A DNA stretch of 64,000 bases, from assembly GCA_050251195.1 (NCBI GenBank), contig JBFWNG010000005.1, positions 62,001 to 126,000 on the forward strand. Direction: 5' to 3'. Positions within the stretch are counted from its first letter, which is position 1. Each line of letters opens with the position of its first letter. Under the pieces are notes generated by a model. The model had not been told where the DNA came from. It ran no database searches and saw only the letters and a program-made list of their open reading frames with translations. The translations under genes and the position numbers were made by a program. This DNA is from JBFWNG01 sp050251195. GTDB lineage: Bacteria > Bdellovibrionota_B > Oligoflexia > Oligoflexales > Oligoflexaceae. Shown piece by piece: positions 1-7,869 of this stretch.

Positions 1-1
1 A

Positions 2-802
2 ATACGCAGTAATGTCGATTTCATTATCGCGACGCCGGGACGCCTCAACGACCATTTGCAACAGGGGACCGTGGACCTTTCACGCGTAGGAATTTTCGTG
101 CTGGACGAGGTGGATCGCATGTTGGACATGGGGTTCGCGCCTCAGATTAAGCAAGTTCTCAACCATGTTCCAACGGAGCGGCAGACGCTTCTCTTTTCGG
201 CGACGCTTCCAGACGAGGTGATGAAACTTGTGAACGGAATGCTGAAGGACCCTGTGAAAGTGACTATCGGTTCAGCGTCAGTTCCAGCTGCTCAGATTGA
301 CGAACAGATGACTCGCACTTCACAAGACGGCAAGATCGGCCTTCTCCTCGAGGAGCTTGGCAAGAGAGCCGGCAAAGTTCTCATTTTCGTAAGAACGAAG
401 TCCCGCACGGATCGGCTTGCTAAGACATTGATCAACAAGGGTTTTAGCGCCGTCTTCATGCACGGCGGCCGGAGCAACGGTCAGCGTTCGGACGCCCTGA
501 AGAAATACAGAGCCGGGTCACATCGGATCATGGTGGCAACAGACGTCGCCGGAAGGGGTATCGATGTGGCCGACATCGAACAAGTCATTAACTACGATGT
601 TCCGGCAACCCGCGAGGATTATATCCACCGCATAGGGAGAACGGCCAGGATCGGCAACACCGGGATAGCATTGACCTTTGTGACGGATGAGGATGATCAA
701 GCCGAGTACATCGTTACCGGCAAAAAGAAGGCAGCCGCGCCTGCCAATCGATTCCGCCCTCGAGCAAATAGAAACGGCTTCAGAGGCCGCCGCAGACGCT
801 AA
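2..802 (+). CDS. DEAD-box ATP-dependent RNA helicase, 5' truncated by window edge
   Basis: This is the C-terminal two thirds of a DEAD-box RNA helicase of the RhlE type, which unwinds RNA duplexes in ribosome assembly or mRNA decay. The frame is open from the first bases of the window, so the start lies upstream. A TTG at 56 is internal, because recognisable helicase sequence (motif Ib, TPGR) precedes it. Visible motifs are the Walker B-like box DEVD (where DEAD is usual, followed by RMLDMGF), SAT (motif III), the RecA2 segment with VATDVAGRGID (motif V) and HRIGRTAR (motif VI). A short basic Arg-rich tail ends the protein, as in RhlE. The D-E-V-D variant keeps the catalytic DE. The assignment to the superfamily is firm; the subfamily is inferred. 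A strong terminator follows directly. Confidence 0.93.
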   Translation: MRSNVDFIIATPGRLNDHLQQGTVDLSRVGIFVLDEVDRMLDMGFAPQIKQVLNHVPTERQTLLFSATLPDEVMKLVNGMLKDPVKVTIGSASVPAAQIDEQMTRTSQDGKIGLLLEELGKRAGKVLIFVRTKSRTDRLAKTLINKGFSAVFMHGGRSNGQRSDALKKYRAGSHRIMVATDVAGRGIDVADIEQVINYDVPATREDYIHRIGRTARIGNTGIALTFVTDEDDQAEYIVTGKKKAAAPANRFRPRANRNGFRGRRRR

Positions 803-803
803 T

Positions 804-834
804 AAAAAAAGGCCAGTAATCTGGCCTTTTTTTT
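804..834 (+). terminator. Rho-independent terminator after the helicase
   Basis: A perfect GGCCAG/CTGGCC stem with a four-base TAAT loop is flanked by an A run upstream and eight T downstream. It starts two bases after the helicase stop codon and can work in both directions. Confidence 0.9.
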
Positions 835-853
835 AATAATTTCAACAAGATAA

Positions 854-869
854 AATTGACTAGTCAATT
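854..869. promoter_or_regulatory. 16-bp perfect palindrome upstream of WG-repeat gene
   Basis: AATTGACTAGTCAATT is a perfect palindrome 30 bases upstream of the WG-repeat gene. It contains a TTGACT that could act as a -35 box, so a bound dimeric repressor would block the promoter. No regulator is adjacent, so the operator role is inferred from symmetry and position only. Confidence 0.35.
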
Positions 870-886
870 GTATCGTCGCTTATTCC

Positions 887-910
887 GATACGATTCTCAT
901 GAATCGTATC
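887..910 (+). promoter_or_regulatory. Inverted repeat spanning the start codon of the WG-repeat gene
   Basis: A 10-bp perfect inverted repeat (GATACGATTC / GAATCGTATC) with a TCAT loop places the ATG at 899-901 in the hairpin loop and at its edge. No Shine-Dalgarno sequence precedes this ATG. The element could be an RNA hairpin gating initiation or a DNA operator at the transcription start. Confidence 0.4.
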
Positions 911-1846
911 TCTACCAATAGTGAAACCCAACTCTACCCTTTACCCCGCAATGGCAAATGGGGTTACATCGATGCGTCGGGAACGTGGATTATCGCCCCC
1001 CAATTCGACGCAGCCTGCCATTTTACCCAAGACATTGCTCTCGTGAAACATAGCGGAAAAATTGCCTTCATTGATCGGCGGGGTCTGCCGGTCTCGGAGA
1101 CTTCCTATTTGGACAGCCTCGGTTTTTGGAACGGACTTGCTCCGGTCCTCGTAAAAACCTACGAAGGCGGCAAGTGGGGCGTGATCGACCTGACAATGAA
1201 CTTCATTATCGAACCTCGCTTTGAATTCGTGGGCTCCTTCTTCGAAGGAGTTATGAGAGCCTGCGAAGAAGGCAGCTGGGGATATCTTGACGAACAAGGA
1301 CAATGGGCATTGCGCCCGAAATATGACTGGGCCGGAGATTTTATCGACGGTCTTGCCCGCGTGCAAACCATCGAACGCGGCATTTTGACGAGATTCATCA
1401 ATCGCGACTTTTCGTATGCGTTCGAAGGCGTCTTTGAAAATGCCGAAGACTTTTCCGACGGCATTGCTCCTGTCTTCGAAAAGGACAAGTGGGGCCTTTT
1501 GGACGCGAACGGTAAGATGCTCGTCAACTACAAATTCCTCAACGTGGGCGATCACAAAGAGGGTTGGACACCCGTTGAGTTGAGACCGAACGAATGGGGT
1601 TTTATTAATCGAGCTAACGAACTTTTATGCGAGCAGACTTTCTCCGCGGCAGGTTCGTTTTGTGAGGGCTTGGCCCCGGTATGCGTCGGGGAACTATGGG
1701 GCTTTATCAACACGTCTGGCGCGATGGCCATAGGACCGCGCTTTGACCATGTTCAAGAGTTTGTAAATGCTTTGGCGTTGTTTCGCCAAGGGCAGCATGT
1801 GGGGTACATCAACAAAGAGGGTCAGACTGTAGCTCAGGCCACCTGA
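899..1846 (+). CDS. WG-repeat protein
   Basis: A 315-residue protein made almost entirely of WG repeats, about nine units of the form (K/S/E/L)WGYID..G.W.I.P.F(D/E)...F, each about 35 residues. Clear WG or variant cores are KWGYIDASG, KWGVIDLTM, SWGYLDEQG, KWGLLDANG, EWGFINRAN, LWGFINTSG and HVGYINKEG. Such repeats form beta-rich solenoid or propeller-like modules used for binding; the ligand here is unknown. There is no signal peptide, so it is probably cytoplasmic. The next gene begins only 20 bases downstream, so the two may be cotranscribed. The ATG lies inside a perfect inverted repeat and lacks a ribosome binding site, so the start is less certain than the family. Confidence 0.85.
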   Translation: MNRISTNSETQLYPLPRNGKWGYIDASGTWIIAPQFDAACHFTQDIALVKHSGKIAFIDRRGLPVSETSYLDSLGFWNGLAPVLVKTYEGGKWGVIDLTMNFIIEPRFEFVGSFFEGVMRACEEGSWGYLDEQGQWALRPKYDWAGDFIDGLARVQTIERGILTRFINRDFSYAFEGVFENAEDFSDGIAPVFEKDKWGLLDANGKMLVNYKFLNVGDHKEGWTPVELRPNEWGFINRANELLCEQTFSAAGSFCEGLAPVCVGELWGFINTSGAMAIGPRFDHVQEFVNALALFRQGQHVGYINKEGQTVAQAT

Positions 1847-1866
1847 ACCAACTTGGAGAAGAACAA

Positions 1867-3294
1867 ATGGATCGACGACATTTCATCAGATTTGGTTCCC
1901 TTGCAGCTGGTTCGTTCGCTATGTGGCAATGTGCGGACGGGGGCAAAAGAAAAGGCCGTCCAGGTTCAGCTGACGAAGAAATCGCCCGCGACTATTACAC
2001 CAAAGAAGCTCCGGGACCCTGGGCCGGCAAAGAAGCTACCCATGTTCCAGCACTGACGATGGCTCCCGGCAAGCTTATCGTTAGAACGGACCATGAAATG
2101 ACGGCAGAGCACTATATTTCGCGTCATCAGTTGAGAAGCGAGACGGACCAAATATTAGTAGATCGGGTGTTAAAACCCGAAGACACTCCAGAAAGCACTT
2201 TCTCTATTGAAAAGCCGCCAGGGGCACTCCTGTATGCGTACTCAATCTGCAGCAAGCACGGGATATGGAGACAAAGTTACACGATTGACTCGATGGAAGA
2301 AGGATTCTTGCAGTTGCAGCAACAAAGGCCGTACACGCAAGAAGAACCCGGACCATGGGCGGGTAAAGAAAAGTCGCATGTTCCTGCGCTCGTCAGCTCG
2401 ACAGATCTCGGCAACGGAATCTATCGGGTTGAAATGAAGACAGAACACGTGATGGAGCAGGAACACTATATCTGTCGCCAAGAAATTCGCGACAAACAGG
2501 GTACGGTTATTGCGCAAAACACGTTTGTGGGGGGAGAGGACGCAGAAGCAAAAAGCGTTTTTGAAATCCCACTATCGCCAAGCGGTATGGATTTGTTTTC
2601 AACTTGTACTTTGCACGGAATTTGGATGTCCTTCCTTAGCTTCGATACGGCAGCGAATGTGTATACGCTCGACAAACCGGGTCCTGCCGGGGCACCTGCC
2701 GCACATATTCCCTCGGGCGCTCCCCAGTACGATCCTAACGCGCTTGGGCGTTATGACGTTGTTGTAACCAATACGCACGACATGGTCGCCGGTACGCACT
2801 TCATTTACAAGCATCAGGTCCGAAGCGGAGAAGGAACGCTTATCGGCGAGAACCAACTTGATCCGGCGGTAAACACAACCGCAAGTTCTGTTTTCAACGG
2901 ATCACTTTTCAAGAGCGGAATTGGAGAGTTTCATCTCTACGCCTACTGTAATTTGCATGGCGTTTGGAAGGCCGTGTTGGGGTTTGAGCAAGCTAACTTC
3001 ATCTACACCACAACGCCTGGGCCAAACGGTGGAGCTGCAGCAAACCATATTCCAGTCGTCACCGTATCTGCAGACGCGATCTCGGTATCTACGCCTCATG
3101 TGATGACCCCCGAACATTATATTGCTAAGCATCAAATTCGCGACGGCAAAGGCAAACTGCTTTTTGAAAAGAACTTTTCCTCGTCCAACACGGAGGCTAA
3201 GTCTTCGTTCGCGAAAAAGGACGCGCAGGGTGCTTTGAACGCTTATTCGTTCTGCAATATGCACGGAATCTGGAAGGCCTCATTTACTGCTTAA
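1867..3294 (+). CDS. Tat-type lipoprotein with four tandem superoxide-reductase-like iron domains
   Basis: A 475-residue exported protein. The N-terminus MDRRHFIRFGSLAAGSF has a twin-arginine motif and a Cys at 22 that may be lipidated. The rest is four tandem repeats of the desulfoferrodoxin/superoxide reductase (SOR) iron-binding fold, each with the Fe(His)4(Cys) signature H-(V/I)-P, H-x-M-x3-EH-(Y/F)-I and C-x2-H-G-x-W. By my count the ligands are H59, H76, H82, C128, H131; H171, H194, H200, C247, H250; H280, H304, H311, C361, H364; H394, H411, H417, C463, H466. Domain 3 has one extra residue between its second and third His. SOR reduces superoxide to hydrogen peroxide. Known enzymes have one such domain, sometimes with a rubredoxin-like one, which is absent here. 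The gene has a GGAGAAG ribosome site and probably shares an operon with the WG-repeat gene. The family fold is clear from the motifs; activity of each domain is inferred. Confidence 0.88.
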   Translation: MDRRHFIRFGSLAAGSFAMWQCADGGKRKGRPGSADEEIARDYYTKEAPGPWAGKEATHVPALTMAPGKLIVRTDHEMTAEHYISRHQLRSETDQILVDRVLKPEDTPESTFSIEKPPGALLYAYSICSKHGIWRQSYTIDSMEEGFLQLQQQRPYTQEEPGPWAGKEKSHVPALVSSTDLGNGIYRVEMKTEHVMEQEHYICRQEIRDKQGTVIAQNTFVGGEDAEAKSVFEIPLSPSGMDLFSTCTLHGIWMSFLSFDTAANVYTLDKPGPAGAPAAHIPSGAPQYDPNALGRYDVVVTNTHDMVAGTHFIYKHQVRSGEGTLIGENQLDPAVNTTASSVFNGSLFKSGIGEFHLYAYCNLHGVWKAVLGFEQANFIYTTTPGPNGGAAANHIPVVTVSADAISVSTPHVMTPEHYIAKHQIRDGKGKLLFEKNFSSSNTEAKSSFAKKDAQGALNAYSFCNMHGIWKASFTA

Positions 3295-3336
3295 GGTATG
3301 ATTCTTGATATTCGCAAGTTCCAGGGAGGGTAGGTT

Positions 3337-3669
3337 TTGACCGTGACGATGGCTTGGATACTTCTTGTGATCGCAGGACTCTTCGAAGTGGCTTGGGCCA
3401 TCGGGCTCAAGTATACAGAGGGATTGACCAAGCCGGTGCCTACCTTGCTGACCTTGTTAGCCCTCATTGTAAGTATGTACCTGCTTTCTCGAGCTGCGCA
3501 ATGGCTCCCCATTGGAACGGCGTACGCGGTTTGGGTTGGGATCGGCGCACTTGGTTCTGTGCTTCTCGGCATTTTTCTTTTCGATGAATCCGCCTCTTTT
3601 GCGCGCCTCGCATTTCTGGCTCTTCTTTTGATCTCGATCATCGGACTCAAAATCACGAGCAACACCTGA
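3337..3669 (+). CDS. sugE: SMR-family guanidinium exporter (Gdx/SugE-like)
   Basis: A small four-helix inner-membrane transporter of the small multidrug resistance family, Gdx/SugE branch, which exports guanidinium in exchange for protons. The essential membrane-embedded Glu lies in AGLFEVAWAIGLKYT, and the signature GTAYAVWVGIGALG in helix 3 is typical of the Gdx branch rather than the drug exporters. The TTG at 3337 has a GGGAGGG site six bases upstream. An ATG at 3349 would give the usual 106-residue length but sits 18 bases from that site, so either start is possible. No guanidine riboswitch is recognisable in the 42 bases upstream. Confidence 0.88.
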   Translation: MTVTMAWILLVIAGLFEVAWAIGLKYTEGLTKPVPTLLTLLALIVSMYLLSRAAQWLPIGTAYAVWVGIGALGSVLLGIFLFDESASFARLAFLALLLISIIGLKITSNT

Positions 3670-3778
3670 TTTTCCTCCTTTTATCTGTCCCGATAGGCGC
3701 ATTCCTTGCATCTTAGTCTACAGTTGTTCCCGATGCCGCTTTTGGCCCAGGAAATCCTTTTAATAAGATGAGGTTGAT

Positions 3779-4324
3779 ATGCAAGGTTCCGTGCAGATCC
3801 AATTTGACGGTCTCGCTGCTTCAGACGCGGTCTATAATCGCATACTCGACAAAATAGACCACCTCGAGCGCGTATTTCCGAGAATAGTCGACGGTAGAGT
3901 CGTCGTAAAGCGCATCAATGAGCGCCACAAAAAAGGCAACATCTTTCGAGTCAACATCGAACTCAACGTTCCCCGCGACCGCCTCGTCATTAGCCACGAG
4001 CCCGGCAATAAACTTGCCCATTCCGACGTTTATGTCGCGATCCGGGATTCCTTCGACGCGATGGAGCGTGTTCTGCAGGACTATGCCCGCAAAATGAACG
4101 GGCAGACCAAACACCACGAGGAACCCTTAGTTGAGGGACGCGTCGTTCGTGTTTTTCCTTATGACGGTTATGGTTTCATTGCCACGTCCGATGAGCGCGA
4201 AGTTTACTTCGACGCCAACGCCGTTGTTGACGGTGAATTCGAAAAAATGGAAGTGGGTAATCGGGTACGCTTCTTCGAGCAATTAGGAGAGAAAGGACCT
4301 CAGGCTTCTACAGTGCATATGTAG
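3779..4324 (+). CDS. HPF/RaiA-like ribosome-associated protein fused to a cold-shock domain
   Basis: A 181-residue cytoplasmic protein with two parts. Residues 1-105 resemble the S30AE/HPF-RaiA ribosome hibernation domain, with the beta-alpha-beta-beta-beta-alpha pattern and a helix carrying RDSFDAMERVLQDYARK. Residues 117-181 are a cold-shock (CSD) OB fold: GRVVRVFPYDGYGFI followed by EVYFDANAV carry the RNP1-like and RNP2-like RNA-binding stretches. HPF/RaiA proteins bind the 30S decoding region in stationary phase or stress; the CSD may add RNA contact. The start is supported by a GAGG site eight bases upstream. The fusion differs from E. coli HPF (short) and from long HPF (C-terminal dimerisation domain). 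Confidence 0.85.
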   Translation: MQGSVQIQFDGLAASDAVYNRILDKIDHLERVFPRIVDGRVVVKRINERHKKGNIFRVNIELNVPRDRLVISHEPGNKLAHSDVYVAIRDSFDAMERVLQDYARKMNGQTKHHEEPLVEGRVVRVFPYDGYGFIATSDEREVYFDANAVVDGEFEKMEVGNRVRFFEQLGEKGPQASTVHM

Positions 4325-4335
4325 GCAATTTTCAT

Positions 4336-4392
4336 GCGGCCGTTATCCCGAACGGCCGCGCGATGAATAGGTCCCGGCGCGGTGGCGCCGGG
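4336..4392. terminator. Two hairpins between convergent genes
   Basis: GCGGCCGTT/AACGGCCGC (4336-4359) and CCCGGCGC/GCGCCGGG (4373-4392) are perfect stems between the HPF-like gene and the converging lipoprotein gene. Neither has a long T run, so they may be weak or bidirectional terminators. A nearly identical CCCGGCGC hairpin recurs at 11115-11133. Confidence 0.45.
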
Positions 4393-4401
4393 TAAGGGGG
4401 C

Positions 4402-5658
4402 TTATTCAATTTTGGTTGCGGTATAGTCGACCAAGTAATCCCCAAGGCCGGTACGTTCGCCGGAATGATTTTCCCGTTTGAATGCTTCGTAGCTTATATC
4501 CGTTCCATCCGGACCTTGGCCAAAGATGAATGATCCGTCCTCGTTTTCGGTAATACCGAAATAGTTTTCGTCTCCCTTTTGCGAACGGTTGAATTTCGCG
4601 CCTTCGTTAACAGAGCGGCGAGTGTAAGCAGCTATGATTGAATCGTCGCTGCGTAAGACTAGTCCGGTATAGGCGGTGGCTTCGGGCGCCTCGACTGCGG
4701 CACGTTCATCGTACGCTTCCTCGTCCGTTAGAACGATGTTGTATCGTTCAATCTTGGGGGCTTGGTCGTCCGTCGCATAGAGAGCGGTTCGTTGTGTGCA
4801 GATAAAGTAACCGTCCTTGTCTCCTTTGCAATCCGCCTCGTCTTCGTTGAATTTATAGTCCTCTAGCCTTGACGCTGAATTTGCGACCAATTGTTTGGTA
4901 GCGTCATTAGCCATGTTGCCCATCGCAGCGAAGTTGAAGGAATCAAAAACGAGACGAATGCCAATATCTGCTTCGACCGTGGGTGCGCACTCTTCGCATT
5001 CTTCCGCTTGGGCTTCGATTTCAGCTTTTTGCTCTTCGGTAAGCTCCGCGTTGATGGGAGTGGAAAGAGGAATTTGTATGGCGCAGCCGGAAAATTTAAA
5101 CGTAACCGGCTCCGCATCGGCGGCTTCCCCTGCGACAATACCGTCTTCGGTATCCGTACGATATGTGACGCCGTTTAGTTGTGACGTCCCCGTTACCTCG
5201 ACGAGTTGGAGCCCATTTATTTCCTTACACATTCCTACCTGGATTTTTGTGTATTCGCCTGGATGGATGGCAACAGGCTCCGCGTTGAGCGCGTCTTCGA
5301 ATTCTTTGAGATCCGATACTTCGACCATGCAGTCTGCGCTCGTTTCGCCCTCACAATTGTATATAGCTGATTTCGGACCATCCCAGTCATCGACTGCGCC
5401 GGTCGCGATGGAGATGTCAGATATCGATAAGCGAATCGAGGTGGGAGTGAAGCTTTGCATCAAGGACGTGTCGTCCAATGGATCGACCAGATTTGCAAAC
5501 CTACTGCGCAGATCGGTTTCTTCGGGTACTGGCAAACGAAGAATTTGGGGCTGAATAGTTACAGTCTCTTCATCTTCCTCTTCTTCCTTCTTCTTGCAAC
5601 CGATATTAAGAGTAAGCGCTACCATGGCGAGAAGGAAAACAAATCTTTCTGTCCTCAT
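4402..5658 (-). CDS. Hypothetical lipoprotein
   Basis: A 418-residue predicted lipoprotein. The signal peptide MRTERFVFLLAMVALTLNIG ends at a lipobox (NIGC, Cys21), and a short KKKEEEEDEE charged linker follows. The mature part is acidic, with several cysteines including an ECEEC cluster, and a region around SIRLSISDISIATGAVDDW that suggests a beta-sandwich. I cannot assign a family. An AGGAT ribosome site precedes the ATG. It converges with the HPF-like gene and stands alone on its strand. Confidence 0.75.
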   Translation of the reverse strand: MRTERFVFLLAMVALTLNIGCKKKEEEEDEETVTIQPQILRLPVPEETDLRSRFANLVDPLDDTSLMQSFTPTSIRLSISDISIATGAVDDWDGPKSAIYNCEGETSADCMVEVSDLKEFEDALNAEPVAIHPGEYTKIQVGMCKEINGLQLVEVTGTSQLNGVTYRTDTEDGIVAGEAADAEPVTFKFSGCAIQIPLSTPINAELTEEQKAEIEAQAEECEECAPTVEADIGIRLVFDSFNFAAMGNMANDATKQLVANSASRLEDYKFNEDEADCKGDKDGYFICTQRTALYATDDQAPKIERYNIVLTDEEAYDERAAVEAPEATAYTGLVLRSDDSIIAAYTRRSVNEGAKFNRSQKGDENYFGITENEDGSFIFGQGPDGTDISYEAFKRENHSGERTGLGDYLVDYTATKIE

Positions 5659-5837
5659 ACGTTCGATATCCTTATATAGATGGTAAATCTCATTTTAGCA
5701 GGAGTCTCCGCAAGCGCTCGATCCTGTCGTCTTGATAAAAGGCGGCATTGGTTGCCTACATGCGGAAACATTTGTGAAATATGGAGGATTTCTGCAGGAT
5801 ACCAATCTGTCGCAACAAGCAACTTGACCGCGCGGGG

Positions 5838-5853
5838 TGGCATGTGGGTTGCA
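5838..5853 (+). promoter_or_regulatory. Sigma-54 (-24/-12) promoter
   Basis: TGGCATG-N4-TTGCA, with the diagnostic GG-N10-GC spacing, differs from the sigma-54 consensus TGGCACG-N4-TTGCW by one base. It lies 48 bases upstream of the ATG at 5901, which predicts a leader of about 37 bases. The paralogous gene at 62.9 kb has the same kind of promoter. Confidence 0.75.
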
Positions 5854-5900
5854 CATCGGATTGAGCAATTTTGCAACAAACAATCTTTCAAGGGGGAATT

Positions 5901-6425
5901 ATGAAAATAAAGACAATAGGATCTATGCTTTTCGCGTTATTGGTAAGCGCAAGCGCTCCTGCGGCACCAGTCCTTGACCTTGGGGCAAATCATCCTACAA
6001 ATTTCGAACGAGATCGCGCTAGGGATCGAGATCGTTTTGTACTGCAATTTGACGACGAACAATTTACCGGCGCTAGTACGATTCGCCTCAAAGAGGAAAT
6101 CCTCGATCAATACGACATTCGGCCCAATCAGCTAAGACGCGCAGATTTGGACCAGGTCGTTGTCTTTGCTAAGTCTCGTCGCGGCAACGGCAGAGTCTCG
6201 CTACAAGTTGGAAACAGGGAAACACGTTTGTATCGTGTGGAAGGTGGAAATTTTGGTAGCGATAACTTTGCGTCGTACGATCGCATAATATTGGAGAACC
6301 CTAGTCGCCACGGTTTCTCAGGAGGCGTATGGCAATTGCATTTTGAGGGTAATATCAAGATCAGACAAGTTATCGTTCGAGTGGACGGCGGTTGGCGCAA
6401 CCTGCTTCTCGAAGGCGAAGAATAA
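5901..6425 (+). CDS. Secreted protein, paralogue of the Asp/Arg-rich protein at 62.9 kb
   Basis: A 174-residue protein with a classical signal peptide (MKIKTIGSMLFALLVSASAPAA). A short ERDRARDRDRF Asp/Arg-rich linker leads into a domain of about 130 residues. The domain is shared with the protein at 62916: both have DEQF.G..T..LK.EI, a Lys-x-Arg-x-Gly-x-Gly-Arg stretch, YDR(I/V).L.NP.R and GVWQ(L/I).(F/L).GN.K...VI. No known family is recognised. The ATG at 5901 is preceded by AAGGGGG; an upstream in-frame ATG at 5871 would spoil the signal peptide. A sigma-54 promoter upstream implies activation by a dedicated enhancer-binding protein, not present in this window. Confidence 0.8.
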   Translation: MKIKTIGSMLFALLVSASAPAAPVLDLGANHPTNFERDRARDRDRFVLQFDDEQFTGASTIRLKEEILDQYDIRPNQLRRADLDQVVVFAKSRRGNGRVSLQVGNRETRLYRVEGGNFGSDNFASYDRIILENPSRHGFSGGVWQLHFEGNIKIRQVIVRVDGGWRNLLLEGEE

Positions 6426-6435
6426 AGGATCTTCT

Positions 6436-6462
6436 TCAGCGGGAGCGGATAGTTCCCGCTGA
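6436..6462. terminator. Hairpin between convergent genes
   Basis: TCAGCGGGA/TCCCGCTGA is a perfect 9-bp stem with a nine-base loop, between the secreted-protein gene and the interrupted methyltransferase gene. It has no T run on either side, so terminator function is only probable. Confidence 0.4.
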
Positions 6463-6472
6463 CCTTAGCCGA

Positions 6473-7342
6473 TCAGCGCTTAACAAACTGAAGTACAATG
6501 TCGCCGTCAGATTCAACCTTGAGGTTTTGGACGTCGTTACCAGCATTCATGGAGTAGGACCACGGAGCCAGAGCAAGATTTATGATGCCAAGCGCACCAC
6601 GAATCTTCTGTGGAACATGACGCCAAAACTTTAAGAGGGGCCATTGGAGGTCCCATGTGACCACCTCATATTTTTGAACCGCCATCTTGTCGAGGCGAGA
6701 ACACAAATCACGGATTTCTTGAGCGCTGTAGCAGTGCATGAAGAACACAGCCTAGCCCTGAAATTCTTCTTTATAGATAGATTCTGTTTTAAACTCGTCT
6801 CGAGGAGCGCTCGCCACAGGCATGGAAAGCGTGAATATGCCTCCGGGCTTTAAGACCCGTTGAACCTCCTTAACGGCGGCCAGAGTTCCTTCTCTTTCTT
6901 TGATATGCTCCAAGACGGAGACGGAGTAAACGTGATCAAGGCTATTGTCCGGGATCGACCTCAATTGCGTAGCGTCCTCGACGCGAAGAGTCACCTTGCC
7001 CTTGCCGATCTTGTTGGCAATTTGCGCTATCGTCCTAAATTCGTCGACGGCGACGGGCCAAATGTCCGTAAGCGCAAAATTCCCCGACCGCTCATCTGCT
7101 AAAAATATTCCGAACATTTTTGGGGATCCGAGATCAAGTATACTTGACGTGGAGGACGATGCGGGCATGAGTCTATAAACGCTCAAGAACTCCGGATATC
7201 GGGACCAATTTTCAACGGGTTGGAGGATGAATCCCAAACTTCTTTTAAGGCCCGCGGTTCGGACTCCGCCCTGGAGCAAATTGAGGATCCCGTATTTTGC
7301 CCCAACAAAAAATATCCGTAAAAAAAACTTGTAGTCCTTCAT
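6473..7342 (-). pseudogene. Class I SAM-dependent methyltransferase interrupted by an in-frame amber codon
   Basis: Read through, this is a 289-codon methyltransferase of the Methyltransf_11/25 type. Residues 65-80 hold the SAM-binding motif (ILDLGSPKMFGIFLA), then SLDHVYSVSVLEHI and VLKPGGIFTLSMP, the post-I and motif III regions. Codon 197 is TAG (plus-strand 6752-6754). The same frame stays open for another 91 codons with sequence (CYSAQEIRDLCSRL) that reads like the expected continuation of this family. There is no frame change, only the stop. Either the gene is recently inactivated, or the amber codon is read through, or the base is a sequencing error. The truncated 196-residue product keeps the SAM site but lacks the C-terminal part. 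Confidence 0.75.
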
Positions 7343-7518
7343 TTAACGCATCCAGATTGCTATTTCACGCCGAATGGCCGGAAAATACCGATTTACTCAT
7401 CGGGGATGCCAAAATGCAAGGGGAAGAGAGAAGCCCGGAACCGGGGATGGCACCGGGCATGGCAGGGGCACGGGCCCACGTCGCTGTGCGACTAGGCATG
7501 TGGTCGCGTTGTGACGCT

Positions 7519-7869
7519 CTAGAATCCCTGTTCTTCAATTTTAACAAGCTTCACGGTTGGATCGCCAATTGAGGGGAAGTGAACGATGCCTCGGACACTG
7601 GTCCATTGTGGGTTAGTGCCGCGGAATTCGAGCACGTGGATGACGAGAACGTCTTCGTCACAGCCCGCAAATCCACATCCGCCGGCAATTGAGATGGAGT
7701 AAGTTGCGCCATCCTGAAGTTCTGTAATAGCGTTGTCCTTGATTTTTTGGATCTCTGCTTGCACGGCTGCGTCGTTCTTGAAGAGCGTAACGGCTGGTTC
7801 ATCAGAGGGTTGAGCAAAAGCGCTGGCTGACAGGGTTAACGATAAGAGGGCGGTTGCTAAAAATTTCAT
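7519..7869 (-). CDS. Small secreted hypothetical protein
   Basis: A 116-residue protein with a clear signal peptide (MKFLATALLSLTLSASAFAQ). The mature part of about 96 residues has one Cys pair (GGCGFAGC) that could form a disulfide, and a C-terminal segment TVKLVKIEEQGF. A similar ending (VTVKLVNLDRDF, VQIKLLNLNTDL) closes the two secreted proteins at 44 and 46 kb, which may reflect a shared beta-strand. No family is recognised. The start is supported by an AGGAG site. Confidence 0.7.
   Translation of the reverse strand: MKFLATALLSLTLSASAFAQPSDEPAVTLFKNDAAVQAEIQKIKDNAITELQDGATYSISIAGGCGFAGCDEDVLVIHVLEFRGTNPQWTSVRGIVHFPSIGDPTVKLVKIEEQGF

Noticed and set aside
941..1555. 204-residue minus-strand frame opposite the WG-repeat gene
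   Set aside because: Antisense shadow with no family features, while the plus strand shows clear WG repeats.
5680..5904. 74-residue frame upstream of the 5901 gene
   Set aside because: It spans the sigma-54 promoter and has no ribosome site.
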